Notes under the pieces: model-generated
The model's input: only the letters and a program-made list of their open reading frames with translations
What the model was told of the DNA's origin: nothing
Database searches by the model: none
Source of the DNA: Marinovum sp034669705
GTDB lineage: Bacteria > Pseudomonadota > Alphaproteobacteria > Rhodobacterales > Rhodobacteraceae
Direction: 5' to 3'
Length of the DNA stretch: 64,000 bases
NCBI RefSeq assembly: GCF_034669705.1
Contig: NZ_JAXMOR010000011.1
Location: forward strand, 58,186 to 122,185
Shown here: positions 24,252 through 33,435 of the stretch, piece by piece
Position numbering within the stretch: the first letter of the stretch is position 1
How the letters are laid out: each line of letters begins with the position of its first letter
Position numbers and translations under genes: made by a program

Positions 24252-25045
24252 CCCAGCAGCGTGGTCATCAAGGGGCTGTCAGGGTCTCTCAGCCCGTCGA
24301 TCACGTCGAAATGGTGCCTTCCGGGCTCGACGACCAAGCTTGCCTGAGAACCCCAGGCCTCGGCCAGAAGGGCGGACTGGCGCAGGAACTCCGGCCGCTC
24401 GGCCCCGCCGACCCAGGCGGTGACCGGCACCGGATCGCGCGGGCGCTGCAGCGCCACGCTCTCGGCCAGCGCGCTCTTTTCGGTCAGCTGCAGCACATCG
24501 TTGAGCTGCGTCAGGCGCAGCGGCCGCAGGTCATGCAGCCCGCTGATCGAGACCACCCGCGCCAGCCGCGCCCGCACCGCCGGTGCAAGCGCCACGTCGG
24601 CGCAGAGCATCCGGGTCACCAGGTGTCCACCGGCGGAGTGGCCGGCGAGATGTATCGGCCCCGCCACCTCTGTGGCCGCTGCGGTGAGCGCGGCGGCGAT
24701 CTGTGCCGTCATCTCGGGCAGGCGGGCCTTGGGCGCCAGCGTATAGCCCGGCAGTGCCACCGCATAGCCGCGCGCCAGCCCACCGGCGGCCAGATGCGAC
24801 CAGTCGGACCTGCCGAACGCGCGCCAGAAGCCGCCATGGACAAACACCACGAGGCCCCGCGCCCCGCCCTGCGGCCGAAACAGGTCGAAGGCGCGCCCGG
24901 CCGTCATCTCCGACGCTGCGTCGGCATGGGCCGCGCGGAACCGCGCCGCCTGTTGCGCCCAGCGAGCGGGATAGTCCGCCGCGCCGGCGATGTAGGGAGG
25001 GTTCGCGAAGGCATCGTCCCAGTCGATCCCGCAGCCACATGTCAT
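24248..25045 (-). CDS. Alpha/beta-hydrolase, arylformamidase/carboxylesterase-like
   Basis: Cytoplasmic hydrolase of 265 residues. It shows the oxyanion-hole motif HGGFW (as in HGGxW arylformamidases and HSL-type esterases), the nucleophile elbow GHSAGGH, and a C-terminal PGRHHFDVIDGL segment that supplies the catalytic histidine. This combination is typical of kynurenine formamidase-like (KynB/AFMID) and related esterases, but no kynurenine gene is nearby, so the substrate is open. The ATG at 25045 is preferred because 13 upstream codons are basic and unlike the family. It is divergent from the ABC importer that follows, and may act on the imported compound. Confidence 0.78.
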   Translation of the reverse strand: MTCGCGIDWDDAFANPPYIAGAADYPARWAQQAARFRAAHADAASEMTAGRAFDLFRPQGGARGLVVFVHGGFWRAFGRSDWSHLAAGGLARGYAVALPGYTLAPKARLPEMTAQIAAALTAAATEVAGPIHLAGHSAGGHLVTRMLCADVALAPAVRARLARVVSISGLHDLRPLRLTQLNDVLQLTEKSALAESVALQRPRDPVPVTAWVGGAERPEFLRQSALLAEAWGSQASLVVEPGRHHFDVIDGLRDPDSPLMTTLLG

Positions 25046-25210
25046 CGCTTCCGCCTTTCGCCGCTTTTGTCTTGCCCGCCGCATTGCTACACATCGGCAG
25101 CAGGAATTTCACGCCCCCGCGCGCGGGTTTTCGGCCAAGACCCTGTTGGCCGGGCAAAAAGGGCGCTAAAGCTCGGTTCATAACAAGATTTGTCCTCGGG
25201 AGGGATACCG

Positions 25211-26347
25211 ATGAAATTCACACAGACCATTCTTGCCGCCGCGCTGGCGACGGCCGCCACCGGTGCCCTGGCCGAGGGCGTCAAGGTCGGCATGATCACC
25301 ACGCTGTCGGGCGGCGGCGCCGGGCTCGGGATCGACGTGCGCGACGGCTTCATGCTGGCGGTGAACCAGTCCGGGCGTGACGACATCGAGGTCGTCATCG
25401 AGGACGACCAGCGCAAGCCCGACGTGGCGGTGCAGCTCTCTGACAAGATGATCCAGTCAGAGAAGGTCGATATCCTCACCGGCATCATCTGGTCGAACCT
25501 CGCCATGGCAGTGGTGCCGGGCGCGGTGGCGCAGGGCAAGTTCTACCTCTCGCCCAACGCCGGCCCCTCGGCGCTGGCCGGTCCCGGCTGCAGCCCCGAC
25601 TATTTCAATGTCGCCTGGCAGAACGACAACCTGCACGAGGCCGCCGGCGCCTATGCCAATGACGCGGGTCATGCCAACAGCTTTCTGCTCGCGCCCAACT
25701 ATCCGGCCGGCAAGGACGCGCTGACCGGCTACAAACGCACCTTCGAGGGTGCGGTGGCCGACGAGCTCTACACCAAGCTCGGCCAGACCGATTACGCCGC
25801 CGAGATCGCCCAGATCCGCGCCAGCGGCGCCGACTCGGTGTATTTCTTCCTGCCCGGCGGAATGGGGATCTCCTTTCTCAAGCAATATGCCGACAGCGGT
25901 GTCGACCTGCCGGTGGTGGGCCCGGCCTTCAGCTTTGACCAGGGCATCCTGCAGGCGGTGGGTGACGCAGCGCTCGGCGTCAAGAACACCTCGCAATGGA
26001 GCAAGGACCTCGACAATCCGACCAACACCGCCTTTGTCGAGAGCTTCGAGGCCGAATACGGCCGCCTGCCCTCGCTCTATGCCAGCCAAGGGTTCGACAC
26101 GGCGAACCTGCTGATTTCTGCGATGGAAAAAGCCGACATTTCCGACCGCGAGGCGTTTCGCGCGGCGCTGAAAGAAGCGGATTTCGACAGCACGCGGGGC
26201 GATTTCGCCTTTGCCGCCAACAACCATCCGGTGCAGGACATCTATGTCCGAGAGGTCATCAAGGAAGGTGACGTCTATACCAACAAGATCGTCGGGGTCG
26301 CGCTGGAAGACCATTCCAACGCCTTCCTCGATGCCTGCAAGATGTAA
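25211..26347 (+). CDS. Branched-chain-amino-acid-type ABC transporter, periplasmic binding protein
   Basis: Type I periplasmic binding protein of the HAAT (LivK-like) family, 378 residues, with signal peptide (MKFTQTILAAALATAATGALA). Recognisable parts are VGMITTLSGGGAGLGIDVRDGFMLAV at the mature N terminus, the DDQRKPDVAVQLSDKMI segment and YFNVAWQNDNLHEAAGAYA. A GGGAGG ribosome-binding site precedes the ATG. Members of this family bind branched-chain amino acids, but also aromatic acids, urea and amides, so the ligand cannot be named. A stem-loop (26355-26376) separates it from the permease genes. Confidence 0.88.
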   Translation: MKFTQTILAAALATAATGALAEGVKVGMITTLSGGGAGLGIDVRDGFMLAVNQSGRDDIEVVIEDDQRKPDVAVQLSDKMIQSEKVDILTGIIWSNLAMAVVPGAVAQGKFYLSPNAGPSALAGPGCSPDYFNVAWQNDNLHEAAGAYANDAGHANSFLLAPNYPAGKDALTGYKRTFEGAVADELYTKLGQTDYAAEIAQIRASGADSVYFFLPGGMGISFLKQYADSGVDLPVVGPAFSFDQGILQAVGDAALGVKNTSQWSKDLDNPTNTAFVESFEAEYGRLPSLYASQGFDTANLLISAMEKADISDREAFRAALKEADFDSTRGDFAFAANNHPVQDIYVREVIKEGDVYTNKIVGVALEDHSNAFLDACKM

Positions 26348-26354
26348 CACCCCC

Positions 26355-26376
26355 GCCCCGGCCTCAGCGCCGGGGC
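26355..26376 (+). terminator. Stem-loop between binding-protein and permease genes (attenuator-like)
   Basis: GCCCCGGC, six-base loop, GCCGGGGC: eight perfect GC pairs just after the binding-protein stop and 17 bases before the permease start. No U-tract, so it more likely protects the binding-protein mRNA or lowers downstream expression than stops transcription fully. Confidence 0.6.
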
Positions 26377-26392
26377 CTCTTCGCTCGGTCGC

Positions 26393-27310
26393 ATGTCACT
26401 GATCCTTCTCATCGAGCAGACCCTGAACGGCCTGCAATTCGGCGTCATGCTGTTTCTCATGGCGGCCGGGCTGACGCTGGTGTTCGGCGTCATGGGGCTG
26501 ATCAACCTCGCGCATGGCTCGCTCTACATGATCGGCGCCTTCGCGGCGGCGGCGGTGGCGCAGGCCTCGGGCTCCTTCCTGCTGGCGCTGGTGGCAAGCC
26601 TGATCTGCGCCGCCTTTGCCGGCGTGCTGATCGAGATGCTGGTGATCCGACGGCTCTACGATCGCGACCACCTTGACCAGGTGCTGGCGACCTTCGCGCT
26701 GATCCTGATCTTTTCCGAGGGCACGCGCTGGCTCTTCGGCTCCTTCCCGCTGTTTCTCGACAAGCCCGATTGGCTGTCGGGCACGGTGATGCTGCCCGGC
26801 GGCATCGAATATTCGCTCTACCGCCTTGCCATCATCGGCGTCGGGCTCGCGGTGGCGGCGGGGCTGTTCTGGATGATCGCCCGCACCCGCGTCGGCATCC
26901 GCATCCGCGCCGGCGAGAACGACCGCGAGATGATCGCGGCGCTCGGGGTCAACATCTCGCGGCTCTATACCTTCGTCTTCGCCCTCGGCGCCGGGCTGGC
27001 AGGGTTCGCCGGGGCGCTGGTCGGCACCATCCAGTCGGTGCAGGTCGGCATGGGCGAGCCGGTGCTGATCCTGGCCTTCGTGGTGATCGTGATCGGCGGC
27101 ATCGGATCGATCAAGGGCGCCTTCGTCGGCGCGCTGCTGGTCGGGCTGACCGAGACGCTGGGCCGCTTCCTGCTGCCAGAGGCCTTCGCCCTGGTCCTCT
27201 CGCCCGAGACTGCGCGCGCGGTCGGGGCGTCGCTGGCCTCGATGTCGATCTACATCCTGATGGCCGGGGTGCTGATATTCCGCCCCAAGGGCCTGTTCGG
27301 GAGCGTCTGA
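26393..27310 (+). CDS. livH: ABC transporter permease, LivH type
   Basis: Inner-membrane permease of 305 residues with about eight hydrophobic helices. Family marks are LTLVFGVMGLINLAHGSLYMIGAF near the N terminus and the ATPase-contact region GVNISRLYTFVFALGAGLAGFAGAL. It forms a heterodimer with the LivM-type permease that follows after one base. The substrate is undefined; the symbol denotes the family position only. Confidence 0.9.
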   Translation: MSLILLIEQTLNGLQFGVMLFLMAAGLTLVFGVMGLINLAHGSLYMIGAFAAAAVAQASGSFLLALVASLICAAFAGVLIEMLVIRRLYDRDHLDQVLATFALILIFSEGTRWLFGSFPLFLDKPDWLSGTVMLPGGIEYSLYRLAIIGVGLAVAAGLFWMIARTRVGIRIRAGENDREMIAALGVNISRLYTFVFALGAGLAGFAGALVGTIQSVQVGMGEPVLILAFVVIVIGGIGSIKGAFVGALLVGLTETLGRFLLPEAFALVLSPETARAVGASLASMSIYILMAGVLIFRPKGLFGSV

Positions 27311-27311
27311 G

Positions 27312-28295
27312 ATGACACGCGAGACCCTTTTCAACGCGTCCCTGCTGCTGCTGATCCTCGGCGGCGCGCTCTGGGCGCAGCTCTCCGACGAGCCCTTCCT
27401 GATCACCCTGACCACCCGCGCGGTGATCTTTGCCATCGCCGGCGTCGGGCTGAACTTTGCCCTCGGGTTCGGCGGGCTGGTGAGCTTTGGCCATGCGGCT
27501 TTCTTCGGCCTCGGCGGCTATGTCATGGGGGTGCTGGCCTTTCACGCCCAGACCTACACGCCGCTGACGGACTGGCCGCTGGCGATCCACGGGACGAAAT
27601 CGATGCCGGTGATCTGGCTGGTGGCCATCGCGCTTTCGGCGCTGCTGGCGCTGGCCATCGGCGCGCTGAGCCTGCGCACCAGCGGGGTCTATTTCATCAT
27701 GATCACGCTCGCCTTTGCCCAGATGCTCTATTATTTCACCATCTCCTGGGCGGCCTATGGCGGCGAGGACGGTCTGTCGATCTATGTCCGCAACGGCTTT
27801 CCCGGGCTCAACACCATGGACCCGATCCAGTTCTTTGCTGTCTGCTTTGCGCTGCTACTGATCGTGCTGGCACTGGTCAGCCTGACGGCGCGATCGGCCT
27901 TCGGGCTGGCGCTGGGGGCCGCACGGCAAAGCGAAGCGCGGGTTCAGGCGGTGGGCCAGACGCCCTACCGGCTCTACCTCGTGGCCTTCGTGATCTCGGG
28001 CGCGATCACCGGACTGGCCGGCGCGCTCTTTGCCGATCTCAACCGTTTTGTCAGCCCGACGATGTTTTCCTGGCAGACCTCCGGCGAGATCATGGTCTTC
28101 GTCATCCTCGGCGGGGTCGGTCGCATCTTCGGCCCGGTCGCCGGCGCGGTGCTGTTCATCCTGCTCGAACACCTGCTGGGCGGGCTCAGTGCCTATTGGC
28201 ATATCTACCTCGGCGCCATCCTTCTGGGCGTTGTGCTCTTTGCCCGCGGCGGGCTCTACGGGCTGATCGCGGGGCGCGAGGTGGCGCATGACTGA
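27312..28295 (+). CDS. livM: ABC transporter permease, LivM type
   Basis: Second permease, 327 residues, with about nine hydrophobic helices. It carries the LivM motifs GLNFALGFGGLVSFGHAAFFGLGGY and LYLVAFVISGAITGLAGALFADLNRF. Its 3' end overlaps the ATPase gene by eight bases, implying coupled translation. Confidence 0.9.
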   Translation: MTRETLFNASLLLLILGGALWAQLSDEPFLITLTTRAVIFAIAGVGLNFALGFGGLVSFGHAAFFGLGGYVMGVLAFHAQTYTPLTDWPLAIHGTKSMPVIWLVAIALSALLALAIGALSLRTSGVYFIMITLAFAQMLYYFTISWAAYGGEDGLSIYVRNGFPGLNTMDPIQFFAVCFALLLIVLALVSLTARSAFGLALGAARQSEARVQAVGQTPYRLYLVAFVISGAITGLAGALFADLNRFVSPTMFSWQTSGEIMVFVILGGVGRIFGPVAGAVLFILLEHLLGGLSAYWHIYLGAILLGVVLFARGGLYGLIAGREVAHD

Positions 28296-29046
28296 GCCGA
28301 TCCTCGACATCCGCGGCATCAGCAAGCGGTTCGGCGCGCTGGCGGCCAGTGACGACATCTCGCTCGACCTGCGGCCGGGCGAGATCCATGCGCTGATCGG
28401 GCCGAATGGCGCCGGAAAATCGACGCTGATCCAGCAGATCGCCGGCGGGTTGCGCCCCGACAGCGGCGCGGTCTGGTTCGACGGCGAGGATGTGACCGCG
28501 CTGTCCACCGCCGCCCGGGCGCGGCGCGGCATGGCGCGGACCTTCCAGATCTCGGCGCTGCCGATGGATTACACCGTGCTGCAGAACGCCGTGCTGGGCG
28601 CACTCGGTGCCCGCGGCGGGGTGTTTCGCTTCTTTCGCCCGGTGATGCGCGACGCGGCGCTGCAGGCCCGCGCCCGCGCGGCGCTCGAGGAAGTCGGGCT
28701 GGCCGATTTCGAGGCGGTGCGCGCCTCGGAGCTGTCGCATGGCCAGCGCCGACAGCTCGAGGTGGCGGTGGCCTTGACGCTCTCGCCGCGGATCTTCCTG
28801 ATGGACGAGCCGATGGCGGGGCTTGGCAGCGAAGGCAGCGCACGGCTGACCAGGCTGCTTGGCACCCTGCGCCAGCGCGCGCCGATCCTCTTGGTGGAAC
28901 ATGACATGGACGCCGTCTTTGCCCTCGCCGACCGGATCAGCGTGCTGGTCTATGGCCGGATCATCGCCAGCGGCAGCGTCGAGGAGATCCGGCGCGATCC
29001 GCAGGTCCGCCGCGCCTACCTGGGCGAAGAGGCGCCCGCGGCATGA
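28288..29046 (+). CDS. livG: ABC transporter ATPase, LivG type
   Basis: Cytoplasmic ATPase of 252 residues energising the importer. Walker A is GPNGAGKST (about residues 36-44), signature LSHGQRRQLEVAVAL, Walker B FLMDEPMAGLGSEG, switch histidine in LLVEHDMDAVF, and the LivG-specific C terminus with RRDPQVRRAYLGEE. It overlaps livM upstream and the next ATPase downstream (ATGA). Confidence 0.92.
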   Translation: MTEPILDIRGISKRFGALAASDDISLDLRPGEIHALIGPNGAGKSTLIQQIAGGLRPDSGAVWFDGEDVTALSTAARARRGMARTFQISALPMDYTVLQNAVLGALGARGGVFRFFRPVMRDAALQARARAALEEVGLADFEAVRASELSHGQRRQLEVAVALTLSPRIFLMDEPMAGLGSEGSARLTRLLGTLRQRAPILLVEHDMDAVFALADRISVLVYGRIIASGSVEEIRRDPQVRRAYLGEEAPAA

Positions 29047-29732
29047 GCCTGTTGCACCTCTCCAACATCTCGGCCTTCTACGGCGCCAGCCAGGCGCTGT
29101 TTGACGTGCATCTGAGGCTCGAGCAGGGCCAGGTGCTGGCGCTGATGGGCCGCAACGGCATGGGCAAGTCAACCACCGTCAAGGTGATCTGCCGCCTGTT
29201 GCGGCCCCGCGGCGGCACCGCGCTGTTCGCCGGCCAGACCCTTGCAGGTCTGCCGCCCCACAAGGTGGCGCAGCTCGGCATCGGGCTGGTGCCAGAGGGC
29301 CGGCGCTGCTTTGCCTCGCTGACGGTGCGGGAAAACCTGGTGGCCGCCGCCCGCCCCGGCCCTTGGGATCTTGCCGAGGTAGCCGGGCTCTTTCCGCGGC
29401 TGGCGGAGCGGCGCGACCAGACTGCCGCCTCGCTCTCGGGCGGTGAACAGCAGATGCTGGCAATCGGCCGGGCGCTGATGACCAACCCCCGGCTGCTGAT
29501 CCTCGACGAAGCGACAGAGGGGCTGGCCCCGGTGGTGCGGCAGGAGATCTGGGCCGCCATCGCCCGGCTCAAGGCCGAGACCGGCCTCGCCATCCTGGTG
29601 ATCGACAAGTCGCTGCGCGAGCTTTCCGGCGTGGCCGATGCGGCGGTGATCCTCGAAAAGGGCCGCACCGTCTGGCAGGGCGGCTTTGCCGAACTCGACG
29701 CCGCGACCACCGAACGCTATCTCGGGGTCTGA
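29043..29732 (+). CDS. livF: ABC transporter ATPase, LivF type
   Basis: Second ATPase, 229 residues. Walker A GRNGMGKST, signature LSGGEQQMLAIGRAL, Walker B LLILDEATEGLAP and the family ending TERYLGV. It completes the five-gene importer. The H-loop residue is replaced: the usual VEQ reads VIDKSLRELS, a change seen in some LivF proteins of uptake systems for other compounds. Confidence 0.9.
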   Translation: MSLLHLSNISAFYGASQALFDVHLRLEQGQVLALMGRNGMGKSTTVKVICRLLRPRGGTALFAGQTLAGLPPHKVAQLGIGLVPEGRRCFASLTVRENLVAAARPGPWDLAEVAGLFPRLAERRDQTAASLSGGEQQMLAIGRALMTNPRLLILDEATEGLAPVVRQEIWAAIARLKAETGLAILVIDKSLRELSGVADAAVILEKGRTVWQGGFAELDAATTERYLGV

Positions 29733-29795
29733 GAACCGGCTGGTTGCCGCGGCCGAAACCCACTACACCTCGGCTGAACATCCCGGAGCGGTGCC

Positions 29796-31022
29796 ATGCA
29801 AAAGACCCCCCTGCCCGAACGGCCCCATTGGCGCAGCCATGCCGAAGAAGTCGGTTTCACCTTCGCCGACATGCATGGCGAACCCTATTGGGACGAAACC
29901 TCGGCCTATGCCTTCTCGCTGGCGCAGATCGAGACCGATCTCGAGGACCCGGCCACCGAACTGCACGGCATGTGCCGCGAAGCGGTGGCGCAGATCATCG
30001 ACAGCGAAGAGCTGATGGACCGGCTGGCGATCCCCGCCGCGCGCCGCGACCTGGTGGCCGAAAGCTGGCGCCATGGCGACCCCGAGATCTATGGCCGTTT
30101 CGACTTTGCCTTTGACGGCACCGGACCCGCCAAGCTGCTGGAATACAACGCCGATACCCCGACCTCGCTTTACGAGAGCGCGGCCTTCCAGTGGCAATGG
30201 CTCGAGGATCAGCTGGAGGCCGGCGTGCTGCCGGAGGGCGCCGACCAGTTCAACGGTATCCACGAGGCGCTGGTGGCGCGCTTTGCCGAGGTGTTCGAAA
30301 AGGGCAGCGACCTGCATTTCACCGCCGTCGCCGGCAACCCCGAGGACTACGGCACCGTCGAGGCCATGGGCTGGGCCGCGCGCGAGGCGGGACTGGGTGC
30401 GCATTACTGCGACCTCGACAAGATCGCGCTGAGCGCCGATGGCCAGTTCCTCGACGACCAGGACCGGCGGATCGCGGTGCTGTTCAAGCTCTACCCTTGG
30501 GAAGACCTGCTGCGCGATGACTATGCCGCGCATATCCCGGGCTCCGGCTGCCTGTTTCTGGAACCGGCCTGGAAGGCGCTGCTCTCGAACAAGGGCCTGC
30601 TGCCGGTGCTCTGGCAGATGTTCGAGGGCCACCCCAACCTGCTGCCCGCCTTTTTCGAGGCTGATATCGCCGAGGCCATCGCCGGCCGGGGCTCCGCGGC
30701 CCCCGCGGTGGCCGAAGCCTTTGCCCGGGTCGAGACGCAGCTGGCCGAGGGCCATGTCAGCAAGCCGATCCTGTCACGCGAGGGCGCCTCGGTGACGATC
30801 CGGGAAAACGGCGAGATCACCGAAACGGCACAGAACACCGACTACGCCGAACACCCCAGGGTGATCCAGGCCTATGCCCCCCTGCCCCTGCATGACGGCT
30901 TTCGCCCGGTGGTCGGCGCCTGGATCGTCGGACAGAGCTGTGCCGGCATCGGCATCCGCGAGGACCGCTCGCGGATCACTCAGGATTTGTCCCGCTTCAA
31001 ACCACACTATATTACACCATGA
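29796..31022 (+). CDS. Glutathionylspermidine-synthase-like ATP-grasp protein (YgiC-like)
   Basis: A 408-residue protein matching the C-terminal synthetase domain of glutathionylspermidine synthase, an ATP-grasp ligase that forms an amide between a carboxyl group and a polyamine. Visible family segments are YWDETSAYAFSLAQIETDLE, GRFDFAFDGTGPAKLLEYNADTPTSLYESAAFQWQWLED and PAWKALLSNKGLLPVLWQMFEGHPNLL. No amidase domain is fused, as in E. coli YgiC/YjfC. It is followed after 37 bases by the DUF1190-type lipoprotein gene, the same pairing as E. coli ygiC-ygiB. GGAG precedes the ATG. Confidence 0.85.
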   Translation: MQKTPLPERPHWRSHAEEVGFTFADMHGEPYWDETSAYAFSLAQIETDLEDPATELHGMCREAVAQIIDSEELMDRLAIPAARRDLVAESWRHGDPEIYGRFDFAFDGTGPAKLLEYNADTPTSLYESAAFQWQWLEDQLEAGVLPEGADQFNGIHEALVARFAEVFEKGSDLHFTAVAGNPEDYGTVEAMGWAAREAGLGAHYCDLDKIALSADGQFLDDQDRRIAVLFKLYPWEDLLRDDYAAHIPGSGCLFLEPAWKALLSNKGLLPVLWQMFEGHPNLLPAFFEADIAEAIAGRGSAAPAVAEAFARVETQLAEGHVSKPILSREGASVTIRENGEITETAQNTDYAEHPRVIQAYAPLPLHDGFRPVVGAWIVGQSCAGIGIREDRSRITQDLSRFKPHYITP

Positions 31023-31059
31023 ACCGCCCCACCGCCCCCTTGGCAGAAAGACGATTGTC

Positions 31060-31641
31060 ATGACCAAACGCTCGAAACGGGTTGCCATCGCGATTGTCGG
31101 CGCTGCCGCCTTTACCCTCGCCGGCTGCGAAGAGGAGAAGGTCGACGCCGCCGCCTATCCCGACCTGCAAAGCTGTCTCGACGATGCCGCGCTCGGCAGC
31201 ATCTTTCAGGCACAGCAATGCACCGAGGCCTTTGAAGAGGCCGAGACGCTGCATGTCGAGGCCGCACCGCGCTATGACAGCGTCGAGGTCTGCGAAGAGC
31301 AGCATGGCGAAGGCGCCTGCGGTTCCGAGGCTCAGGCGACGCAGGGCGGATCCGGCAGCATCTTCATGCCCCTGCTGGCGGGCTACCTGATCGGCAACAT
31401 GCTGGGCGGGCGTTCCGGGATGTCGGCGGCGCAACCGCTCTACAAGACCTCGGACGGCCGCTTCACCAATGCCGCGGGCTCGAGCACCTTCACCTCCAAC
31501 AAGGGCGCGGCCAAACTGAGCACCTCGCAGTTCGCCCGACCGGCCTCGACCGTCGGCAAGACGCCGATGACCCGTGCCACCGCCGCCTCCCGGGGGGGCT
31601 TCGGCAAGACTGGCGCGGGGCGCACCGGCTTCGGAGGCTAG
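31060..31641 (+). CDS. DUF1190 (YgiB-like) lipoprotein
   Basis: A 193-residue predicted lipoprotein: short basic N terminus, hydrophobic helix and lipobox FTLAGC. The conserved cysteine-bearing part is DLQSCLDDAALGSIFQAQQCTEAFEEAE, then YDSVEVCEEQHGEGACGSE, and the second half is Ser/Thr/Gly-rich with a hydrophobic FMPLLAGYLIGNMLGG stretch. This is the DUF1190/YgiB pattern. Function is unknown in the family. It is cotranscribed with the YgiC-like ligase and is the last gene before the replicon-maintenance region. Confidence 0.82.
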   Translation: MTKRSKRVAIAIVGAAAFTLAGCEEEKVDAAAYPDLQSCLDDAALGSIFQAQQCTEAFEEAETLHVEAAPRYDSVEVCEEQHGEGACGSEAQATQGGSGSIFMPLLAGYLIGNMLGGRSGMSAAQPLYKTSDGRFTNAAGSSTFTSNKGAAKLSTSQFARPASTVGKTPMTRATAASRGGFGKTGAGRTGFGG

Positions 31642-31957
31642 CGCTGCCTGATTTCCCCTTGATGACAATGGCCGCGCAGGGCGCGTCGCCGGGCGGCGTA
31701 ACATGGCCGCCCGCGCGGCCCGGACGCACGGCACACCGTGGCTGAACCGGGCCTGTCTCCCCCAGCATCCCCGATTCTGTCGTAGTAACGCTCCTGTGCC
31801 TCTGACTAAGGTATTCACGCCTATGCAGGCCTGCAGTGCGATGAATCACCAGTGCGGCAGTCAGGACGGACGGACCTTGGAAACGACGAAGACTGCGTTA
31901 CTGACCAAGCGCGTGCAGTTGAACAAGGACTAACCCAAGAACAGGGCATACGCGACC

Positions 31958-31966
31958 TGTGGATAA
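31958..31966. promoter_or_regulatory. DnaA box
   Basis: TGTGGATAA is the exact complement of the consensus DnaA box TTATCCACA. It is immediately followed by an AT-rich stretch (GTTTATTCTTTAAATTC), a layout expected of a replication origin. In repABC plasmids the origin is usually placed within repC, so its role here is open. Confidence 0.5.
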
Positions 31967-32123
31967 GGCGAGGGTAAGTTTATTCTTTAAATTCAGCGAA
32001 TTAGGTTGGATCATCCGCTGTCACGCATGGACAGGACCGCTGTATCTAGTAGAGCGCGCGGACAGCAGCGCAAGAGGCGCATGAACATTTTTCTTGAGTT
32101 TCACCCTCTCGCGGGCCATACCT

Positions 32124-32205
32124 GTAACGCGAAAACAATAGAAAATTCGCCCACCGCGTTCCTGACCATCGCCCCTCATCGGCAACAGAGCAGTAACGCG
32201 AAAAC
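32124..32205 (+). repeat. Direct repeat GTAACGCGAAAAC, two copies upstream of repA
   Basis: Identical 13-base copies at 32124-32136 and 32193-32205, 69 bases apart, ending 28 bases before the repA ATG. Further GTAACGC cores lie upstream. They are candidates for a RepA/RepB operator or partition site. Confidence 0.55.
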
Positions 32206-32232
32206 GGGCGAGGCGGAAATGGGCAGACCACG

Positions 32233-33435
32233 ATGCACCCTGTGTTGCATGACAAGCTGAAAGCAGACGCCGGCAGGCTGTCCGAGGCGCTTGAACATAT
32301 GTCGAAACTCTTCCTCGCACCCAAGGAGGAAAAGACCCTGCGCAGCTTCACCACCGCCGAGGTGGGCGAGCTGTTGCGTGTCAGCGACGGCTACCTGCGC
32401 AAGGCGCATTTTGACGGCCGTATCCCCGAGGTCGAGCAAGGCCCCGGCAACAAACGCCTTTACTCGGCCGCCAACATACTGGAAATCCGCAATATTCTGG
32501 CCCAGAACGCCAAGGACCCCGATCAGTTCCTGCCCGGGCGCAGGCCAGGCGACAAGCTGCAGATCTGGTCCACGGTCAACTTCAAAGGCGGATCGAGCAA
32601 GACCACGACGACGGTGACCCTCGGCATGCGGCTGGCGCTGCGCGGCTACCGGGTCTGCCTGGTCGACGCCGATCCGCAGGCCTCGCTGACCACCTTCTTC
32701 GGCTATCAGCCCGAGATCGATTTCCGCGAGGGCGGTACGCTCTACGATGCCATCCGCTACAACGACGGCGACACCTCTCGGCAGCCGATCACCGAGGTTT
32801 TGCGGCAGACATACTTCCCGAATCTCGACCTGGTGCCCGGGGGAATCATGCTCTCGGAGTTCGAGACCGAGACGCCGACCGCGCTCAGCCGGGGCGAGCA
32901 ACCGGTGTTCTTCAACCGCATCCGCGACTCCCTGCGGCAGGTCGAAGACGATTACGACATCGTGCTGATCGACTGCCCGCCACAGCTTGGCTATCTCACC
33001 ATGGCCGCGGTCTGCGCCTCGACCTCACTGCTGATGACCGTCATCCCCGAGCGCGTCGACCTCGCCTCGGCCAGCCAGTTCCTGACAATGGCCTCGGGCA
33101 TTCTCGAGGTTCTGCACGCCAATGGCGGCATCGGCGCCTACGACAATTTCGCTTATTTGCTGACCCGCTTCGACACTGCGATCAGCACCCAACAGGACCT
33201 GGTGGAATGGATCCGGCAGTTGCTCGGCGACAGCGTCATCCGCACGCCCTTTGTCAAATCCTCGGCGGTCAGCGAGGCTGGCTTGTCGCAGAAAACCATC
33301 TTCGAGGTCGATCTGGTCGGCTCCAAGAACCGCAAGACCTATGACCGGGCGCTGGAATCGGCGATCGGTTTTTCCAACGACATCGAACAGATGATCCAGG
33401 CGGCCTGGGGCCGGGGAGGCAGCGATGAAACGTGA
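32233..33435 (+). CDS. repA: Plasmid partition ATPase RepA (ParA family)
   Basis: ParA-type ATPase that segregates repABC replicons and represses the operon. The 400-residue product has the RepA-specific N-terminal DNA-binding part (FTTAEVGELLRVSDGYLRKAHFDG, about 39-62) and a deviant Walker A KGGSSKTT (118-125), then VCLVDADPQASLTTFFGYQPE and DDYDIVLIDCPPQLGYLTMAA. Length matches plasmid RepA rather than chromosomal ParA. It overlaps repB by 11 bases, the usual repAB coupling. Confidence 0.95.
   Translation: MHPVLHDKLKADAGRLSEALEHMSKLFLAPKEEKTLRSFTTAEVGELLRVSDGYLRKAHFDGRIPEVEQGPGNKRLYSAANILEIRNILAQNAKDPDQFLPGRRPGDKLQIWSTVNFKGGSSKTTTTVTLGMRLALRGYRVCLVDADPQASLTTFFGYQPEIDFREGGTLYDAIRYNDGDTSRQPITEVLRQTYFPNLDLVPGGIMLSEFETETPTALSRGEQPVFFNRIRDSLRQVEDDYDIVLIDCPPQLGYLTMAAVCASTSLLMTVIPERVDLASASQFLTMASGILEVLHANGGIGAYDNFAYLLTRFDTAISTQQDLVEWIRQLLGDSVIRTPFVKSSAVSEAGLSQKTIFEVDLVGSKNRKTYDRALESAIGFSNDIEQMIQAAWGRGGSDET

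Larger units (their letters stand above)
31642..32232. other. 591-base leader region of the repABC operon
   Basis: No convincing gene. It contains a perfect DnaA box (31958-31966) next to an AT-rich run (31976-32002), and four copies of GTAACGC in either orientation (31785, 31895, 32124, 32193), two of them within an identical 13-base sequence. It presumably carries the repA promoter and its operators. Confidence 0.65.

Noticed and set aside
31703..31933. 76-residue frame in the repA leader
   Set aside because: No ribosome-binding site, no recognisable features, and it overlaps candidate regulatory repeats.
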